A stretch of 64,000 nucleotides of DNA from the NCBI GenBank assembly GCA_041655035.1, contig JBAZCN010000003.1:8617-72616 (forward strand), read 5' to 3'. A model generated the notes under the pieces. The model saw only the letters and a program-made list of their open reading frames with translations, ran no database searches and had not been told where the DNA came from. Positions 39,735 through 50,600 of the stretch are shown in pieces (the stretch's first letter is position 1; every line of letters begins with the position of its first letter). The position numbers and the translations under genes are program-made. The DNA comes from NAT127 sp041655035. GTDB lineage: Bacteria > Pseudomonadota > Gammaproteobacteria > Pseudomonadales > Porticoccaceae.

Positions 39735-42700
39735 ATGGACAATCTATTTACTCATATCGAGAACGCCGCTCACAGCGGGGCTTTTGGGGATAACGACCTT
39801 CCCAGGCCCAGCGAGGCAGAGTGTGCCGCCGGTAACTACAAGGTAGGGCGGGCCAGCTTCCACGGCCTTCCGGTAGCCATCGAGCAGCCGCGCGGCACGT
39901 ATCGCACTGGGAAAGACGCCAACGGCAAGTGTTGGGTCAACCGCATGGCCGCGCACTACGGCTACATCAGCGGAACCAAGGGAAACGATGGCGACGCGGT
40001 GGATTGTTTCATCGGCTTCTACCCGCAATCCGAGCGGGTTTTTGTCATCAACCAGAACATCGGCGGGCGCTTCGATGAGCACAAGGTAATGCTTGGGTTC
40101 CCTGATGAGGATTCCGCGCGCCGGGCCTACCTGGACAGCTATGACAGAGGGTGGAACGGGCTTGCCAGCATCGTTCCGTGCTCAATTTCTCAACTCAAGT
40201 GGTGGCTCAAGCGTGGTGACACGAGCCGCCCGCTCCGCGACCTCCCACCTGAAGGACTGGAAACCATGACTCGAAAAGTTCAATGGAACAACGATGCGCA
40301 GCCGCTTGGCAGCACGCTTGACCAAATTCTGTATCAAATTCGTTGCGCGGATGCTGGCGAAGGCTTGCTGATGGACGCGGTGACGCCCGAGGAAATAACC
40401 GAGGACTCGGACGGCATCCTGACGTTCGACGCCCTCGTGTCGCCCTACGCCCGGCTGGAGCGCAAGATGGAGCTGCTGCGCGGCATCATGGAGCGAGCCG
40501 GGGATAAGGTAAAGCCGGTCGCCATGCAGATCACCGAGCCGTTCAAGCAGCGCGGCGTGGCCCACGTTGCGGTCATATTCGAGCTGTCCGACGGCCAGAC
40601 CGTTTCCATCTACTTTCACAACCCTGACGGGAGTCCGGGCAAGATGGCCCCGACCGATGAGGTTATCTCGTGGAAGTGGCTGCTGAACAAGAAGGACATC
40701 ACCATTGTGGTGGCGCCCGAGCGCGGCTCCGACCTGAACGTGCGCGAGGTGGCCCGCCGCATCATGCGCCTGTCCGAGAAGAACAGCGCGGCGTTCCAGC
40801 GCGTGAATGCCCGTCGCGCCGAGCGTATGGGGGCGATTCAAGCGCTGAAAAATGAAATCAGCGAACTGGAAACCGAATTGGCCTCTGCGCAGAACGAGCT
40901 GGAAGTAGCAAAGGTCGAGGTCGAGGAAGCCAAGAACCGCAAGGCGCGTGATTACGCCGATGCCGTGCGCAAGGTGAGCGCTATCAGCGACGCCTACACG
41001 CGCGCCACCGAGAATGGCGGCGTAGATCCGACCACGGGCAAGACGGCCAACGAACTGATGGTTGAGATTGATCGGGAATCCGCGCAGGTGACCCGTCTGA
41101 AAGCCATTGCCAATGGCGAAGACCCTGGCCCCGAGGGGCCGCATAAGTCCGTGCTGGTGCTTCAGGCGTTGGTCGCCGACCACGGCTGGAATCGCATGGG
41201 TTCCGATGGCGTGGTGAAGACGTTTGCCGGGCTTGAGACAGCCGGGGAGCTTTCGCCCGACGGTTCGCGCCGTGTGTTTGCCGGGTATCAGTTCGACGGC
41301 GAACGCAGGCGCTACATTTCTGTGTCGTTCGGGGGTGATGAGCTGTTCGACATCGACGGGCGCGACCGTGAGCCTGCCGATATCGCCCGCGAACTGAATC
41401 AGCGTGTTGACGCTTGGGTGGCAAGCCGTCGTGCGGCGCAGAGCCAAGAGGGGCAGGATGGCGGCGAGTCGGACGCCGACCAGCTTGCTGAAGCCATCAG
41501 CAGCAAAGGCGGCGCCAATCGAGAGGCCGTTGATCGCTGGATTGGCCGGTTTGGGGAAGAGGGCGCCCGTGCGCTGGCCCAGTCGGATTACAGCCGCATG
41601 GCTATCTTCAAGATTATCGCCAGCTCCATCAGCCCGAATCGTGAGCTGATGGATGCTGTCAATGCGGACACCGGAATCGCCGCGTATTGGAGCGCGTCGC
41701 CGGAGTCGGTGAAGGCGCTTAGTGCGGAAGCGTTTGCAGCACTACTTGAGTCCGGCCATGAGGATGCCGGTGATCGTTCCCGTGAATTGGCGTACCTGGT
41801 GCTGCGGCACAGCACAAAAAAGGCCGAGCTGGATTATGTCCGGGCCTTGGGCGGTATGAAGAATAGTGCGCGATTCACGACCCAAGCCGCTGGCGGAAAG
41901 CTGTTCAAGATGGTGCAGCCGTACCTGCCGAGCCAGCCCGCACCCGAGAGCGAAGAGGCTACGCCTGATGCCGAGCAGACGGACTTGAGCTACCGCAGCG
42001 TGGAGGGTGGGTTGTTCACTGCGTTCTTTGCCAACACCCCGGCAGGACAGGAGGCTTGGAACACCATGAACGCCACACAGGGCAGTGAAAACGGCAAGGT
42101 ACTGGCTTCGCATACTGATGCGGTCGTCAAGCAGCTACGTGACGCGGGCTACACCGTGGCGGAAGACTCTTCGCCGCTACCGTCGATTGAAGAGGTCGCC
42201 GCCGAGCTTGAGGAATCTTCCCGAGGGCTTGAAGAGCGCCAGCGCGAGCTGATCGACGCCTACATGACCGCCTGGAGCGAAGAGGCCGAGCAGATCAACG
42301 TGGCTGTGGCTTCGGTGAACTGGGATGCCATTGTGGATGGCGAAACGGCAAAGGCCGAAATCGAGCGCCTGCATGCTGCCGTCAATACTGACCGGCCCGT
42401 GGAAAAGGCCAGCGCGGCGCTGGAGGCCGCCGGTATCAAGACGTGGGATGAACGTCTGTCGGGGCTTGCTGAAACCGACGGATTCAGGGCGCAGGGCGCT
42501 GCCATCGAAGCCTACCGGCAGGCTGTTGACCGGATTCAGGCGGTAGCCAAGGAGAAACTGATTGAGTCGGGCAGGGCGGCCCTGGCCGGGCTGGATTCCG
42601 ATACGCCGCTGGTAGACGTAGCGCGCGCGGTGTTCGCCAGCCATGGTATCGACGCTGGCGGCGGTGTTCCGGCGATTGTCCAGGCCATCGAAGGCAAGGA

Positions 42701-44615
42701 CGTTGACTGGGCCTGGGGCTTTCTGCGGAACCTGGAGAACAAGGCCAGCGCCGACATTTTCGAACGCGCCACCGGCATCAAGCTGGCCGGTACGCAGCGC
42801 GAACGCCGCGCGCAGCTCGATGCGTGGGCGGGCATCACGCCAGAGCGCCGCGCAGAGATTGAGGCACAGCGCACCGAACGACGCGAACGTGAGAAGCGCG
42901 AAGATAGTCTGAAATGGGCTTGGCGCGACCTTGAGCACATGAATGTGCGTGTCAATGATGGCTCCGTGAAGAGCGGGCAAGGATTCCTGGCGCACATTTT
43001 CAACCAGGGGTTCCAAGAGGTAGTCGCGCGCAAGCGTGGTGCTGCGACAGCTTATTACGCCAGCAACGGCGACAGCTTTACCGGCTTGCGTAACAAGGCA
43101 TTCAACGGGTTCATGAAGGCCGCGCTGGCCTATGGCGGACTGCGCCAAGCCCTGGAGCTTGTGGGCGGAATTGAGTCGCCGGAGAGCGCAGGGCAGCCGG
43201 GTGAAGGCGAAATGAGCGATGCGGACAAGATCGCCGCCGTGGATGCCGCATACCAGTTTGAGGGGGCAACGGAAGGATTCAAGCTCTGGCTGCATTCCTC
43301 CTTGAACGATGAGGAATATTCCCCGTTCGTGACTGCAAAGGCCATGGATACCGCCGTCAAGGCGCATGGCGCTTCGGTCGATTGGGCGCTTGCAGCAGGC
43401 GCGGCCATGGACGACACCGGCGCTGCGGTCGTGGCCCTTGAGCAGTCTCTGGCGGTGCTGGAGAACAATGAGCCGATCAATCGCGCCGAGGGCAACGACG
43501 AGCAGGCCGACTTGGAGGCGCACACTGCCGCCAGCATCCGCGAGGCCATCGAAGAGCTGTCCGAGGACGAGTATTCGCCCAGCGAAGAGGAAATGGGCGG
43601 CACGTTCGACCCCGAGACGGAAGTGGCAACCATGGACAGCGCCGAAGAAGCCGGAGAGCGGCCAGTGGCCGCGCTTCTGGAGTCGTTGCGGGCATTTCTG
43701 GGTCATTCGGCCACGCTTGACGCCGCCAGCAGCGCCAGCCATGTCGGCGTCATCAAACAGGACGGAAAGGTTATGGGCCGTATCGACATTGCCGGTGATG
43801 GAAAGGCCATGATTTACGTCGGGGAATCCGGCGATGAGCGCGTGAAAGACAGCGAGGGGCAGCCGTTCATGTATTCCGAGGATGACGCTGAAAGGATGGT
43901 GGCGGCGCTACTCGCGGCCAAGCAGGAGCCGGATGCCGCGCCTTCTGCGGAATCGACGGGCCGGGAGAAAACCCGCGCGGACGCGCTCAAGGTGCTGACT
44001 GATACCGGCATGAACAAATGGATGTCCGAGGCCCAGAACAAGGCCGTTATCGACGGCCTGATGGGCGAAGAGTGGCAGTTCTTCGCTGACAAGATGAAAG
44101 AGCTTGCCGCCACTATCGCCAGCATGCCGAAGACCTATGACCAGGACGGCAAGGGCGAAGAGGCAATCGCGCATCTGCACTATTTCAGGGGTTCCGGCGA
44201 CTGGTACATCACCGAGAAGGACATGGAGGGCGTAGGCACCGAGCAAGCCTTTGGCCTGGCCGACCTGTACGGCGATGGCGGAGAGCTTGGGTATATCAGC
44301 ATCCAGGAGCTGCGCGAAGCTGGCGTGGAGCTGGACTTCCATTTCACGCCGAAGGCCGTGCGCGAAGTGCGCAAGAAGCCTGCCGAAACTGCGCCGCCTG
44401 CTGGTGGCGAGCCTGACGAAAAGCAGGTTGATCGCTCGCTGTTTCAGTCGGTGATCGACGGCACAGCCCCGAACATGCTGGCTCCCGAACTGGCCGACGA
44501 GCTGGAAATAGCCTATCTGCGCAACCAGAGCGACCCCGAGCTGGCGGCGCTGTTCGAGCAAGCCGTTATCGCCTACCAGGCCGCCATGATGGCAGCCACG
44601 TCCAGCCTTGCGTAA
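39735..44615 (+). CDS. large polyvalent (DarA-like) protein with pyrophosphatase-like N-terminus
   Basis: 1626 aa. Residues 1-176: a PPase-like polyvalent domain (YKVGRASFHGLPVAIEQPRG ... DGDAVDCFIG). Residues 225-400: conserved domain with FELSDGQTVSIYFHNPDG and a coiled coil at about 365-415. Residues about 1060-1150: another module (FNQGFQEVVARKRGAATAYY). Residues about 1415-1540: DUF2958-like (HYFRGSGDWYITEKDMEG ... ELDFHFTP). Such fusions are carried by phages and plasmids as proteins injected with DNA to protect it (P1 DarA/DarB being the known case). AAGGA plus ATG at 40266 offers an internal start. Confidence 0.75.
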   Translation: MDNLFTHIENAAHSGAFGDNDLPRPSEAECAAGNYKVGRASFHGLPVAIEQPRGTYRTGKDANGKCWVNRMAAHYGYISGTKGNDGDAVDCFIGFYPQSERVFVINQNIGGRFDEHKVMLGFPDEDSARRAYLDSYDRGWNGLASIVPCSISQLKWWLKRGDTSRPLRDLPPEGLETMTRKVQWNNDAQPLGSTLDQILYQIRCADAGEGLLMDAVTPEEITEDSDGILTFDALVSPYARLERKMELLRGIMERAGDKVKPVAMQITEPFKQRGVAHVAVIFELSDGQTVSIYFHNPDGSPGKMAPTDEVISWKWLLNKKDITIVVAPERGSDLNVREVARRIMRLSEKNSAAFQRVNARRAERMGAIQALKNEISELETELASAQNELEVAKVEVEEAKNRKARDYADAVRKVSAISDAYTRATENGGVDPTTGKTANELMVEIDRESAQVTRLKAIANGEDPGPEGPHKSVLVLQALVADHGWNRMGSDGVVKTFAGLETAGELSPDGSRRVFAGYQFDGERRRYISVSFGGDELFDIDGRDREPADIARELNQRVDAWVASRRAAQSQEGQDGGESDADQLAEAISSKGGANREAVDRWIGRFGEEGARALAQSDYSRMAIFKIIASSISPNRELMDAVNADTGIAAYWSASPESVKALSAEAFAALLESGHEDAGDRSRELAYLVLRHSTKKAELDYVRALGGMKNSARFTTQAAGGKLFKMVQPYLPSQPAPESEEATPDAEQTDLSYRSVEGGLFTAFFANTPAGQEAWNTMNATQGSENGKVLASHTDAVVKQLRDAGYTVAEDSSPLPSIEEVAAELEESSRGLEERQRELIDAYMTAWSEEAEQINVAVASVNWDAIVDGETAKAEIERLHAAVNTDRPVEKASAALEAAGIKTWDERLSGLAETDGFRAQGAAIEAYRQAVDRIQAVAKEKLIESGRAALAGLDSDTPLVDVARAVFASHGIDAGGGVPAIVQAIEGKDVDWAWGFLRNLENKASADIFERATGIKLAGTQRERRAQLDAWAGITPERRAEIEAQRTERREREKREDSLKWAWRDLEHMNVRVNDGSVKSGQGFLAHIFNQGFQEVVARKRGAATAYYASNGDSFTGLRNKAFNGFMKAALAYGGLRQALELVGGIESPESAGQPGEGEMSDADKIAAVDAAYQFEGATEGFKLWLHSSLNDEEYSPFVTAKAMDTAVKAHGASVDWALAAGAAMDDTGAAVVALEQSLAVLENNEPINRAEGNDEQADLEAHTAASIREAIEELSEDEYSPSEEEMGGTFDPETEVATMDSAEEAGERPVAALLESLRAFLGHSATLDAASSASHVGVIKQDGKVMGRIDIAGDGKAMIYVGESGDERVKDSEGQPFMYSEDDAERMVAALLAAKQEPDAAPSAESTGREKTRADALKVLTDTGMNKWMSEAQNKAVIDGLMGEEWQFFADKMKELAATIASMPKTYDQDGKGEEAIAHLHYFRGSGDWYITEKDMEGVGTEQAFGLADLYGDGGELGYISIQELREAGVELDFHFTPKAVREVRKKPAETAPPAGGEPDEKQVDRSLFQSVIDGTAPNMLAPELADELEIAYLRNQSDPELAALFEQAVIAYQAAMMAATSSLA

Positions 44616-44627
44616 GGAAAAGAGAAA

Positions 44628-47600
44628 ATGCTGAACCGAAATTCCCTTGATGATGCGGCTGGCGGTGTGCTGGCCCGCTTGAAGCTGGTGGGGGAGCTGG
44701 CCCGAATCAAGGGCGAACTGAATGATGTAGGCGCGGGGCCGGTCGCGGCCATGAAGCGCCTGAAGCTGGTTTCGCGCGCGAACCAGATCCGTGCGTCGCT
44801 TGGCGCGGCAGCACCCCAGGCGAGCGCAGCACCAGAAGCTGCGCCGGTGGCGGAGCCGCAGGCCGCTGCCGCCCCTGAACCGCAGCCAGAAGGCGGCCCC
44901 GAAGAGGTGCTGGAGCCGCGCAACCAGACTGCGCAGTATTACGAGTTCGACCCGAACCGAAAGCCAGCGCAGCGCAAGAAGGACAACGCCGAGGCCATGG
45001 CGCTGCTGGCGCGCATCGACGCGGGCGAGGTGGCCGCGTCCAGCCTGACGCCAGAGGAAAAGCTGGCCCTGGCGAAATACTCCGGCACCGGCGGCGCGCT
45101 GATCGGCGCAGACGGCAAGAAGGGAAGCGCCTACGAGTATTACACTCCCAAGCCGATTGCCGAAGGCATTTGGTCGCTCATGGAGGAGCTGGGCTTTGCT
45201 GGCGGAAAGGTGCTTGACCCGTGCGCGGGCGTGGGCATCTTTGGTGCCACCGCGCCGCTGAACGCCGCCATCGACGCCGTGGAGCTGAACGAGACTTCGG
45301 GCCGTATCAATGGCCTGGTGAACGCTGGCCCAGGCTACAGCGCCACGGTAGCACCATTTGAGCGAGTGGCCGCCGCCACGCCCGATGAGCAGTACGACGC
45401 CGTGGTGACGAACGTGCCGTTTGGTGGCGTGGCTGACCGGGGCGGAAACCAATTGCTGGATGACCGATACCAGAAAGAGCCGCTGCAAAACTATTTCATT
45501 CTGCGGACGCTTGAGAAGCTGAAGCCCGGCGGCCTGGCCGTGTTCATCACGCCGCCCCGATGCGTTACCGGCAAGGGTGGCAAGGAAGAAGAGCTGCGCG
45601 TGAAGGCCAGCTACATGGCCGAGTTCCTGGGAGCGTACCGATTGCCGAATGCCGTGTTCGGCACGGCCAGCGCGGACACAATGACCGACGTGATCGCGTT
45701 CCGCAAATACAGCCGCGAAGCCCTGGACAAGATCGCCGAATTGCGGGAGCAGTCGCCCAAGGCGCTGGTGGAGGCCAATGTGCAGTGGCAGCCGTTCGTC
45801 AACGGTCGCTACTTCGACGGCGAGGGCAAGCGGTTCATCCTGGGCGACTTCGTACCGAAAGACCCCAACAAGTTCCGCGACGTTGACCGCGTGGTGACGC
45901 GCCAGCCCATTGCCGAGATTGCCCGGATGCTCAAGCGCTTCCCCGGCTCGCGTGTGGACTGGGAAATGCTGGGAACAGTCGAAACCACGCCCATCGTGTA
46001 CCGCGACGGCGACACCATCACGCAATCTGGGCAGACCCTGCAAATGCAGGATGGCCGGTGGGTTCCCATGGCTCGCACCGAGAGTAGCGCCAGCATGGCG
46101 GAACTGGTCGGCAAGCTGGCAACGCCTTACTCCGCGTTCGAGGGCCGCGTACAGTGGGCCGACGCCGTGCAGTGCGTCGAGCACATGATTGAAACGTCGC
46201 AGTCGCTCGATATTCCCGCGTGGCTGCGCGGCGCGGTCGCGGAAATCCGTCACCTGAAGGATGAGGGCCAGAGGGCGCAGTTCTGGAATGCGGGCATCGT
46301 CGGTATGGCCGCCGACCAGGTGTTTGAAGAGCGCATGGGTGAAGAAACCGGCGTGAACTTCGCCGAAGAATACCCGGCGTTGTCTGATGCCATGCAGCGC
46401 GTGTCTGTTGCGGCCAGGAAGCGACCGGCGGCCATCGGCGGCAAGCTGCGCGACGGCCTGGCTTTCATCGGCAACCACTACCAGAAGAAAACCGGCTTTT
46501 CTGCCGTCTGGCGGGGCGACGTGCGGCAGGAAGCGCCTACGGTCGAGATTACTGCCGACGCCAGCTTTGAAGGGCTGCGCTACAAAACGAAATCTATCTG
46601 GGTGAGCATGGAGGATGCGCGCGCCATCTACGGCGACGGGTTCGACCCATACGCCGATGCTGACTGGTGCGTTTCGCCCGACGGCAAGAGCGTCACGCGC
46701 GCCGATGACTATTACATCGGCAACTATGCCGAGTTCCTGCGCCGCGTGGATGCCGACATTGCCAGCGCGGAGAACGAGGACATCCGGGCCAAGCTGCTGC
46801 GCCAGAAGATCGACGCCGAAAGCCGAATCGACAGGGTGGACGTATCCAAGCTGTCGTTCAACCTGTTCAGCCCGCATGTCACGCATGAGGAAAAGGCCGA
46901 GTTCCTGCGCCGCTTCGTGCATCCGTCCGCCGCTGTTGTGTACGACGAAAAAACCGGCGTAAAGCGCGTGGACATCGACGTGCCGGGCAGCAGGCTGACA
47001 GACCGTGAAAAGCTGCTGAATCGCATTGGCGACTACCTGAAGAACGGCACGATCACGCTGGGCGGGGCCAAGCTGGATATGCCGGATGCCCAGGCGCTGC
47101 AAGAGCTGCGTCGCATGGTGAATACCGCCAATGAGCAGTTCAACGGCTGGGCGCGCGGCAACCGTGCCGTTATCTCGCGCCTGGAGGCGACCGCCTCTGA
47201 CCCGGAGCGCCTGCGCTTCCGGCAAGTTGAGGATGAAGCGCCCATGCCGATACCGGGCATGAGCGAGGGGTTGACCCTGCACGGCTACCAGAACGCCTAT
47301 GTGCGCAAGACCAGCCGGGAGTTCGGCGGAATCAACGGGTTTGGCGTGGGCCTGGGCAAAACCTTCACTGCGCTGGCCGCTACGCAGTACGCGCAGAGCA
47401 TCGGCGTCAAGAAGAAAACGCTGTTCGTCGTTCCCAACTCCGTGCTGTCCAACTGGCGCAAGGAGGCCATGCGGGCCTATTCCAGCACGGACGATTGCCT
47501 GTTTGTGGGCCTGCGCATTGCCAAGGATGGGCGCGCCACGATCAGTTCCAGCAACTTCGACGCCGACCTGACTGCGGTGATGGAGAACCGGCACAGCAAG

Positions 47601-50600
47601 ATTTTCATGACGCTGGAGGCGTTCGAGCGCATCCGCATGCGTGATGAGACGATCAGCGAGTACGAGGCGTTCATGCGCCGGGCTGACGCCAGTTTCTCGG
47701 AGAGCATGGACAAGAAGGAAGACGAGCGCGCCAAGAGCAAGCAAGCGGGCCTACTGTCCATCCTGTCGGACAAGCGTGGCAGCGCCCCCTACATCGAGGA
47801 CATGGGCGTGGATAGCGTCGTCTTCGATGAGGCCCACGTTTTCAAGAACTCCGCGCAGACCGTGGACTTCAAAGGGGCCAAGTTCCTTTCGATGTCGCCA
47901 GCATCCAAGCGTGGCATCGACGCCCAGGCCAAAGCATGGTTCATTCGCGGGCAATCCCCGCTGAAGGACGGCGTTCTGATGCTGACGGCAACGCCGATCA
48001 CGAACAGCCCACTGGAAATGTACGCCATGCTGTCGCTGGCCGTCGGCCATGAGCGCGTGAACGACCTTTGCCTGGGCATCAAGGGCGCCGACAACTTCAT
48101 GGAAATGATGTGCATCAAGGAGAACCAGGACGATGTGACCATGGACGGCGTGGCGCGCACCACCGATGTCTTTGTCGGCCTGAATAACGTCGGGGTGCTC
48201 CGCAAGTCCATCGGTGAGGTGGCGACCATCAAGAGCGCGGCTGACGTTGGCGGGCAGATCATTGTGCCGGAGCGTGAGGAAAAGCCCACGCCCGTCACGT
48301 TGCCTGATGCCGTGGTGGAACGTCTGAAGCTCTACAAGAGCGCCTTCCGATACGCCATTGATGAGCTGGCCGAGAAGTCGCCGAACCGTGGCGACCCGGA
48401 AGCCTACGACCAGGTTGCCCAGCACTTCGGCGAAGAGCTGAACCTGATTGGGCATCCTTTCAACCTCATCAATAAGATGACCATGCTCATTGCTGACCCA
48501 GAGCTTGACCAGCGGGCCAGTTTTTATAGCTACCTGTCCACCCAGGCGGACAAGGCCAAGCAGGCCATCGAGCAGTTCAACGCCCGCAAGATCACCGAGG
48601 AACGCCCCCGGCCCGGCCCGATGACGGATGAAAGCGCCATTGTCGGGAAGAAAAAGGTGAAGGACTCCGGCGGCAACGAAACCGAACTGCTGAAGATCGA
48701 GGTGCGGGCAAGGGCCATTGATGGCGGGCGCGTGGTGATCGACAGCATTGACCCGGACGTGCAGAGCGCATTCGAGGCTATCGCGGACAAGATCGGCCTT
48801 GACCTGGACGTGTCCGTGCCGCCCAAGCTGGCCGCCATGCTCGAAAACTTCCAGAACGAGCAGGCCAGTCCGCGTGGCATCGACGCCAGCGGCAAGGCGA
48901 CCAGCGTGGTCAAGCAGATCGTGTTTTGCGACATCCTGCCGCTGCACAACAAGATCAAGCGCCTTTTGACGCGCCGTGCCGGTGTGCCAAGCAGCGCCAT
49001 TGCCATTATCACGGGCCGCACCAACAACACGCCGGACGAAATCCTGGCCGTTCAGGACGGCTTCAACGGCGTGGGCGAGGACAGCAAGTATCAGACGGTG
49101 ATCGCCAACGAAAAGGCGGAAGTCGGTATCAACCTTCAGAAAGGAACGCAAGCGATTCACCACCTGACCATCGGATGGACGCCGGACAGTCTGGAGCAGC
49201 GCAACGGGCGCGGTGTTCGGCAGGGCAACGCGACCGAGCGAGTGAATCTCTACTATTACGATGCTGACGGCACCTTTGACACCAGCAAGCGTTCCATGGT
49301 GAACAAGAAGGCTGACTGGATTGGGCAGGTTATGGACGTGAACGGAACCGGCAGCGTGTCCGTGGCTGGCGGGCTGTCCAGGGAGCAGATGGAAGCACTC
49401 ATTGATGTGGTGGGCGACGTTGACGCCATGCGCCGGATGCAGGAGACGATTGCCGCCAAAGAGGCCGAATCGCGGGCCTCCAACAACCGCGACCGGCAAA
49501 TGATCAACCTGGATACCATCCGCAAGCAAAATACCTTCCTGAACGACAACCGGGCTGCCGATAGTTTCGTGATTCGCAAGATCATCGGCCTGTTCGGGCT
49601 GGAAAGGCAGGCCGACAAGCTGCGGGATCGTATTGCCAACCCGAAGGCAACGGCTACCGCTGTTGCCCGCAATGAAAGCCTGCTGGCCGAGCTGATGGCA
49701 AGCATAGGCGGCCTGCGGCGCCAGATCGAGGAATCGGCCACGCTGCACCGCTCGCAATGGAGCGGAGGCGGGCAAACCAGGGAGCCTGCGACTCTGGATA
49801 GCTTCTTTGCTGCTGTGCGTAGCGGTAAGAAGCAGAAGGACGATGATATTGAGGCCATGCTGCGCGGGCGCTCTTACCCGTCGTTCGGGCTTGAGATTGT
49901 CGAGGGCGGCCCGATCACCAACGAATGGCAGGCTGAAGTCGATATGGCGGAATCCATGATCGAAGAGGCCAAGGCCGCGTTCGCCCGCCAAGCCGAGGAA
50001 GCGGGTGGATACCCCGCTGACGTGGCCGAAGCCATTGCCCGAGGCGATGGGGTTGTCTACAACGGCAAGCCGCTGACTCACGGCACGTTTGTGCGCGTGG
50101 CTGGTGGGCTGGCGGTGCTGGCGCTTGAGAATGGCCGCCCGCGCGCCTTCGGTCGATCTATGGACGGCTCTCCGCTGGCGGCGGATACGTCGGCAGTTAT
50201 GGCCGGGGAGTGGATCTATCGTGGCACGGCTGGCTACGACTCGTGCCTGACGGACGCGGCGCAGATCGAAGACATAATCAACGGCGATGGCCGGATTGAA
50301 AACGGCTTCAATACGGTCGTGCCGGAGGTGGCGCAGCGCCGTAAGGTGGAGGCGCTGGCCGCTTATCGGGTGTTCGAGTATCGCTTGCCGCAGCCGTACT
50401 TCCCGTATGTGGTTGTGCCGACAGATGCCGACAAGTCGGAGGTGCAGCGCAGCATCTTTGAGTCGCAGAAGGCCGTGGTTCGGTCGTTCGATGGGGGCTC
50501 TTTCGTCGTGGCGGGCGACGTGGCCGTGGAGCGGGCGAACAGCCGTTCGGATGATCGGTTCAAGCTGCTGCGCGAATACGCTGTTGCCCATGGCATGAAG

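Noticed and set aside
44616..44628. GGAAAAG before the DarB-like gene as another late promoter
   Set aside because: It lies directly in front of the ATG with no room for the 36-bp spacing and serves as ribosome binding region instead.
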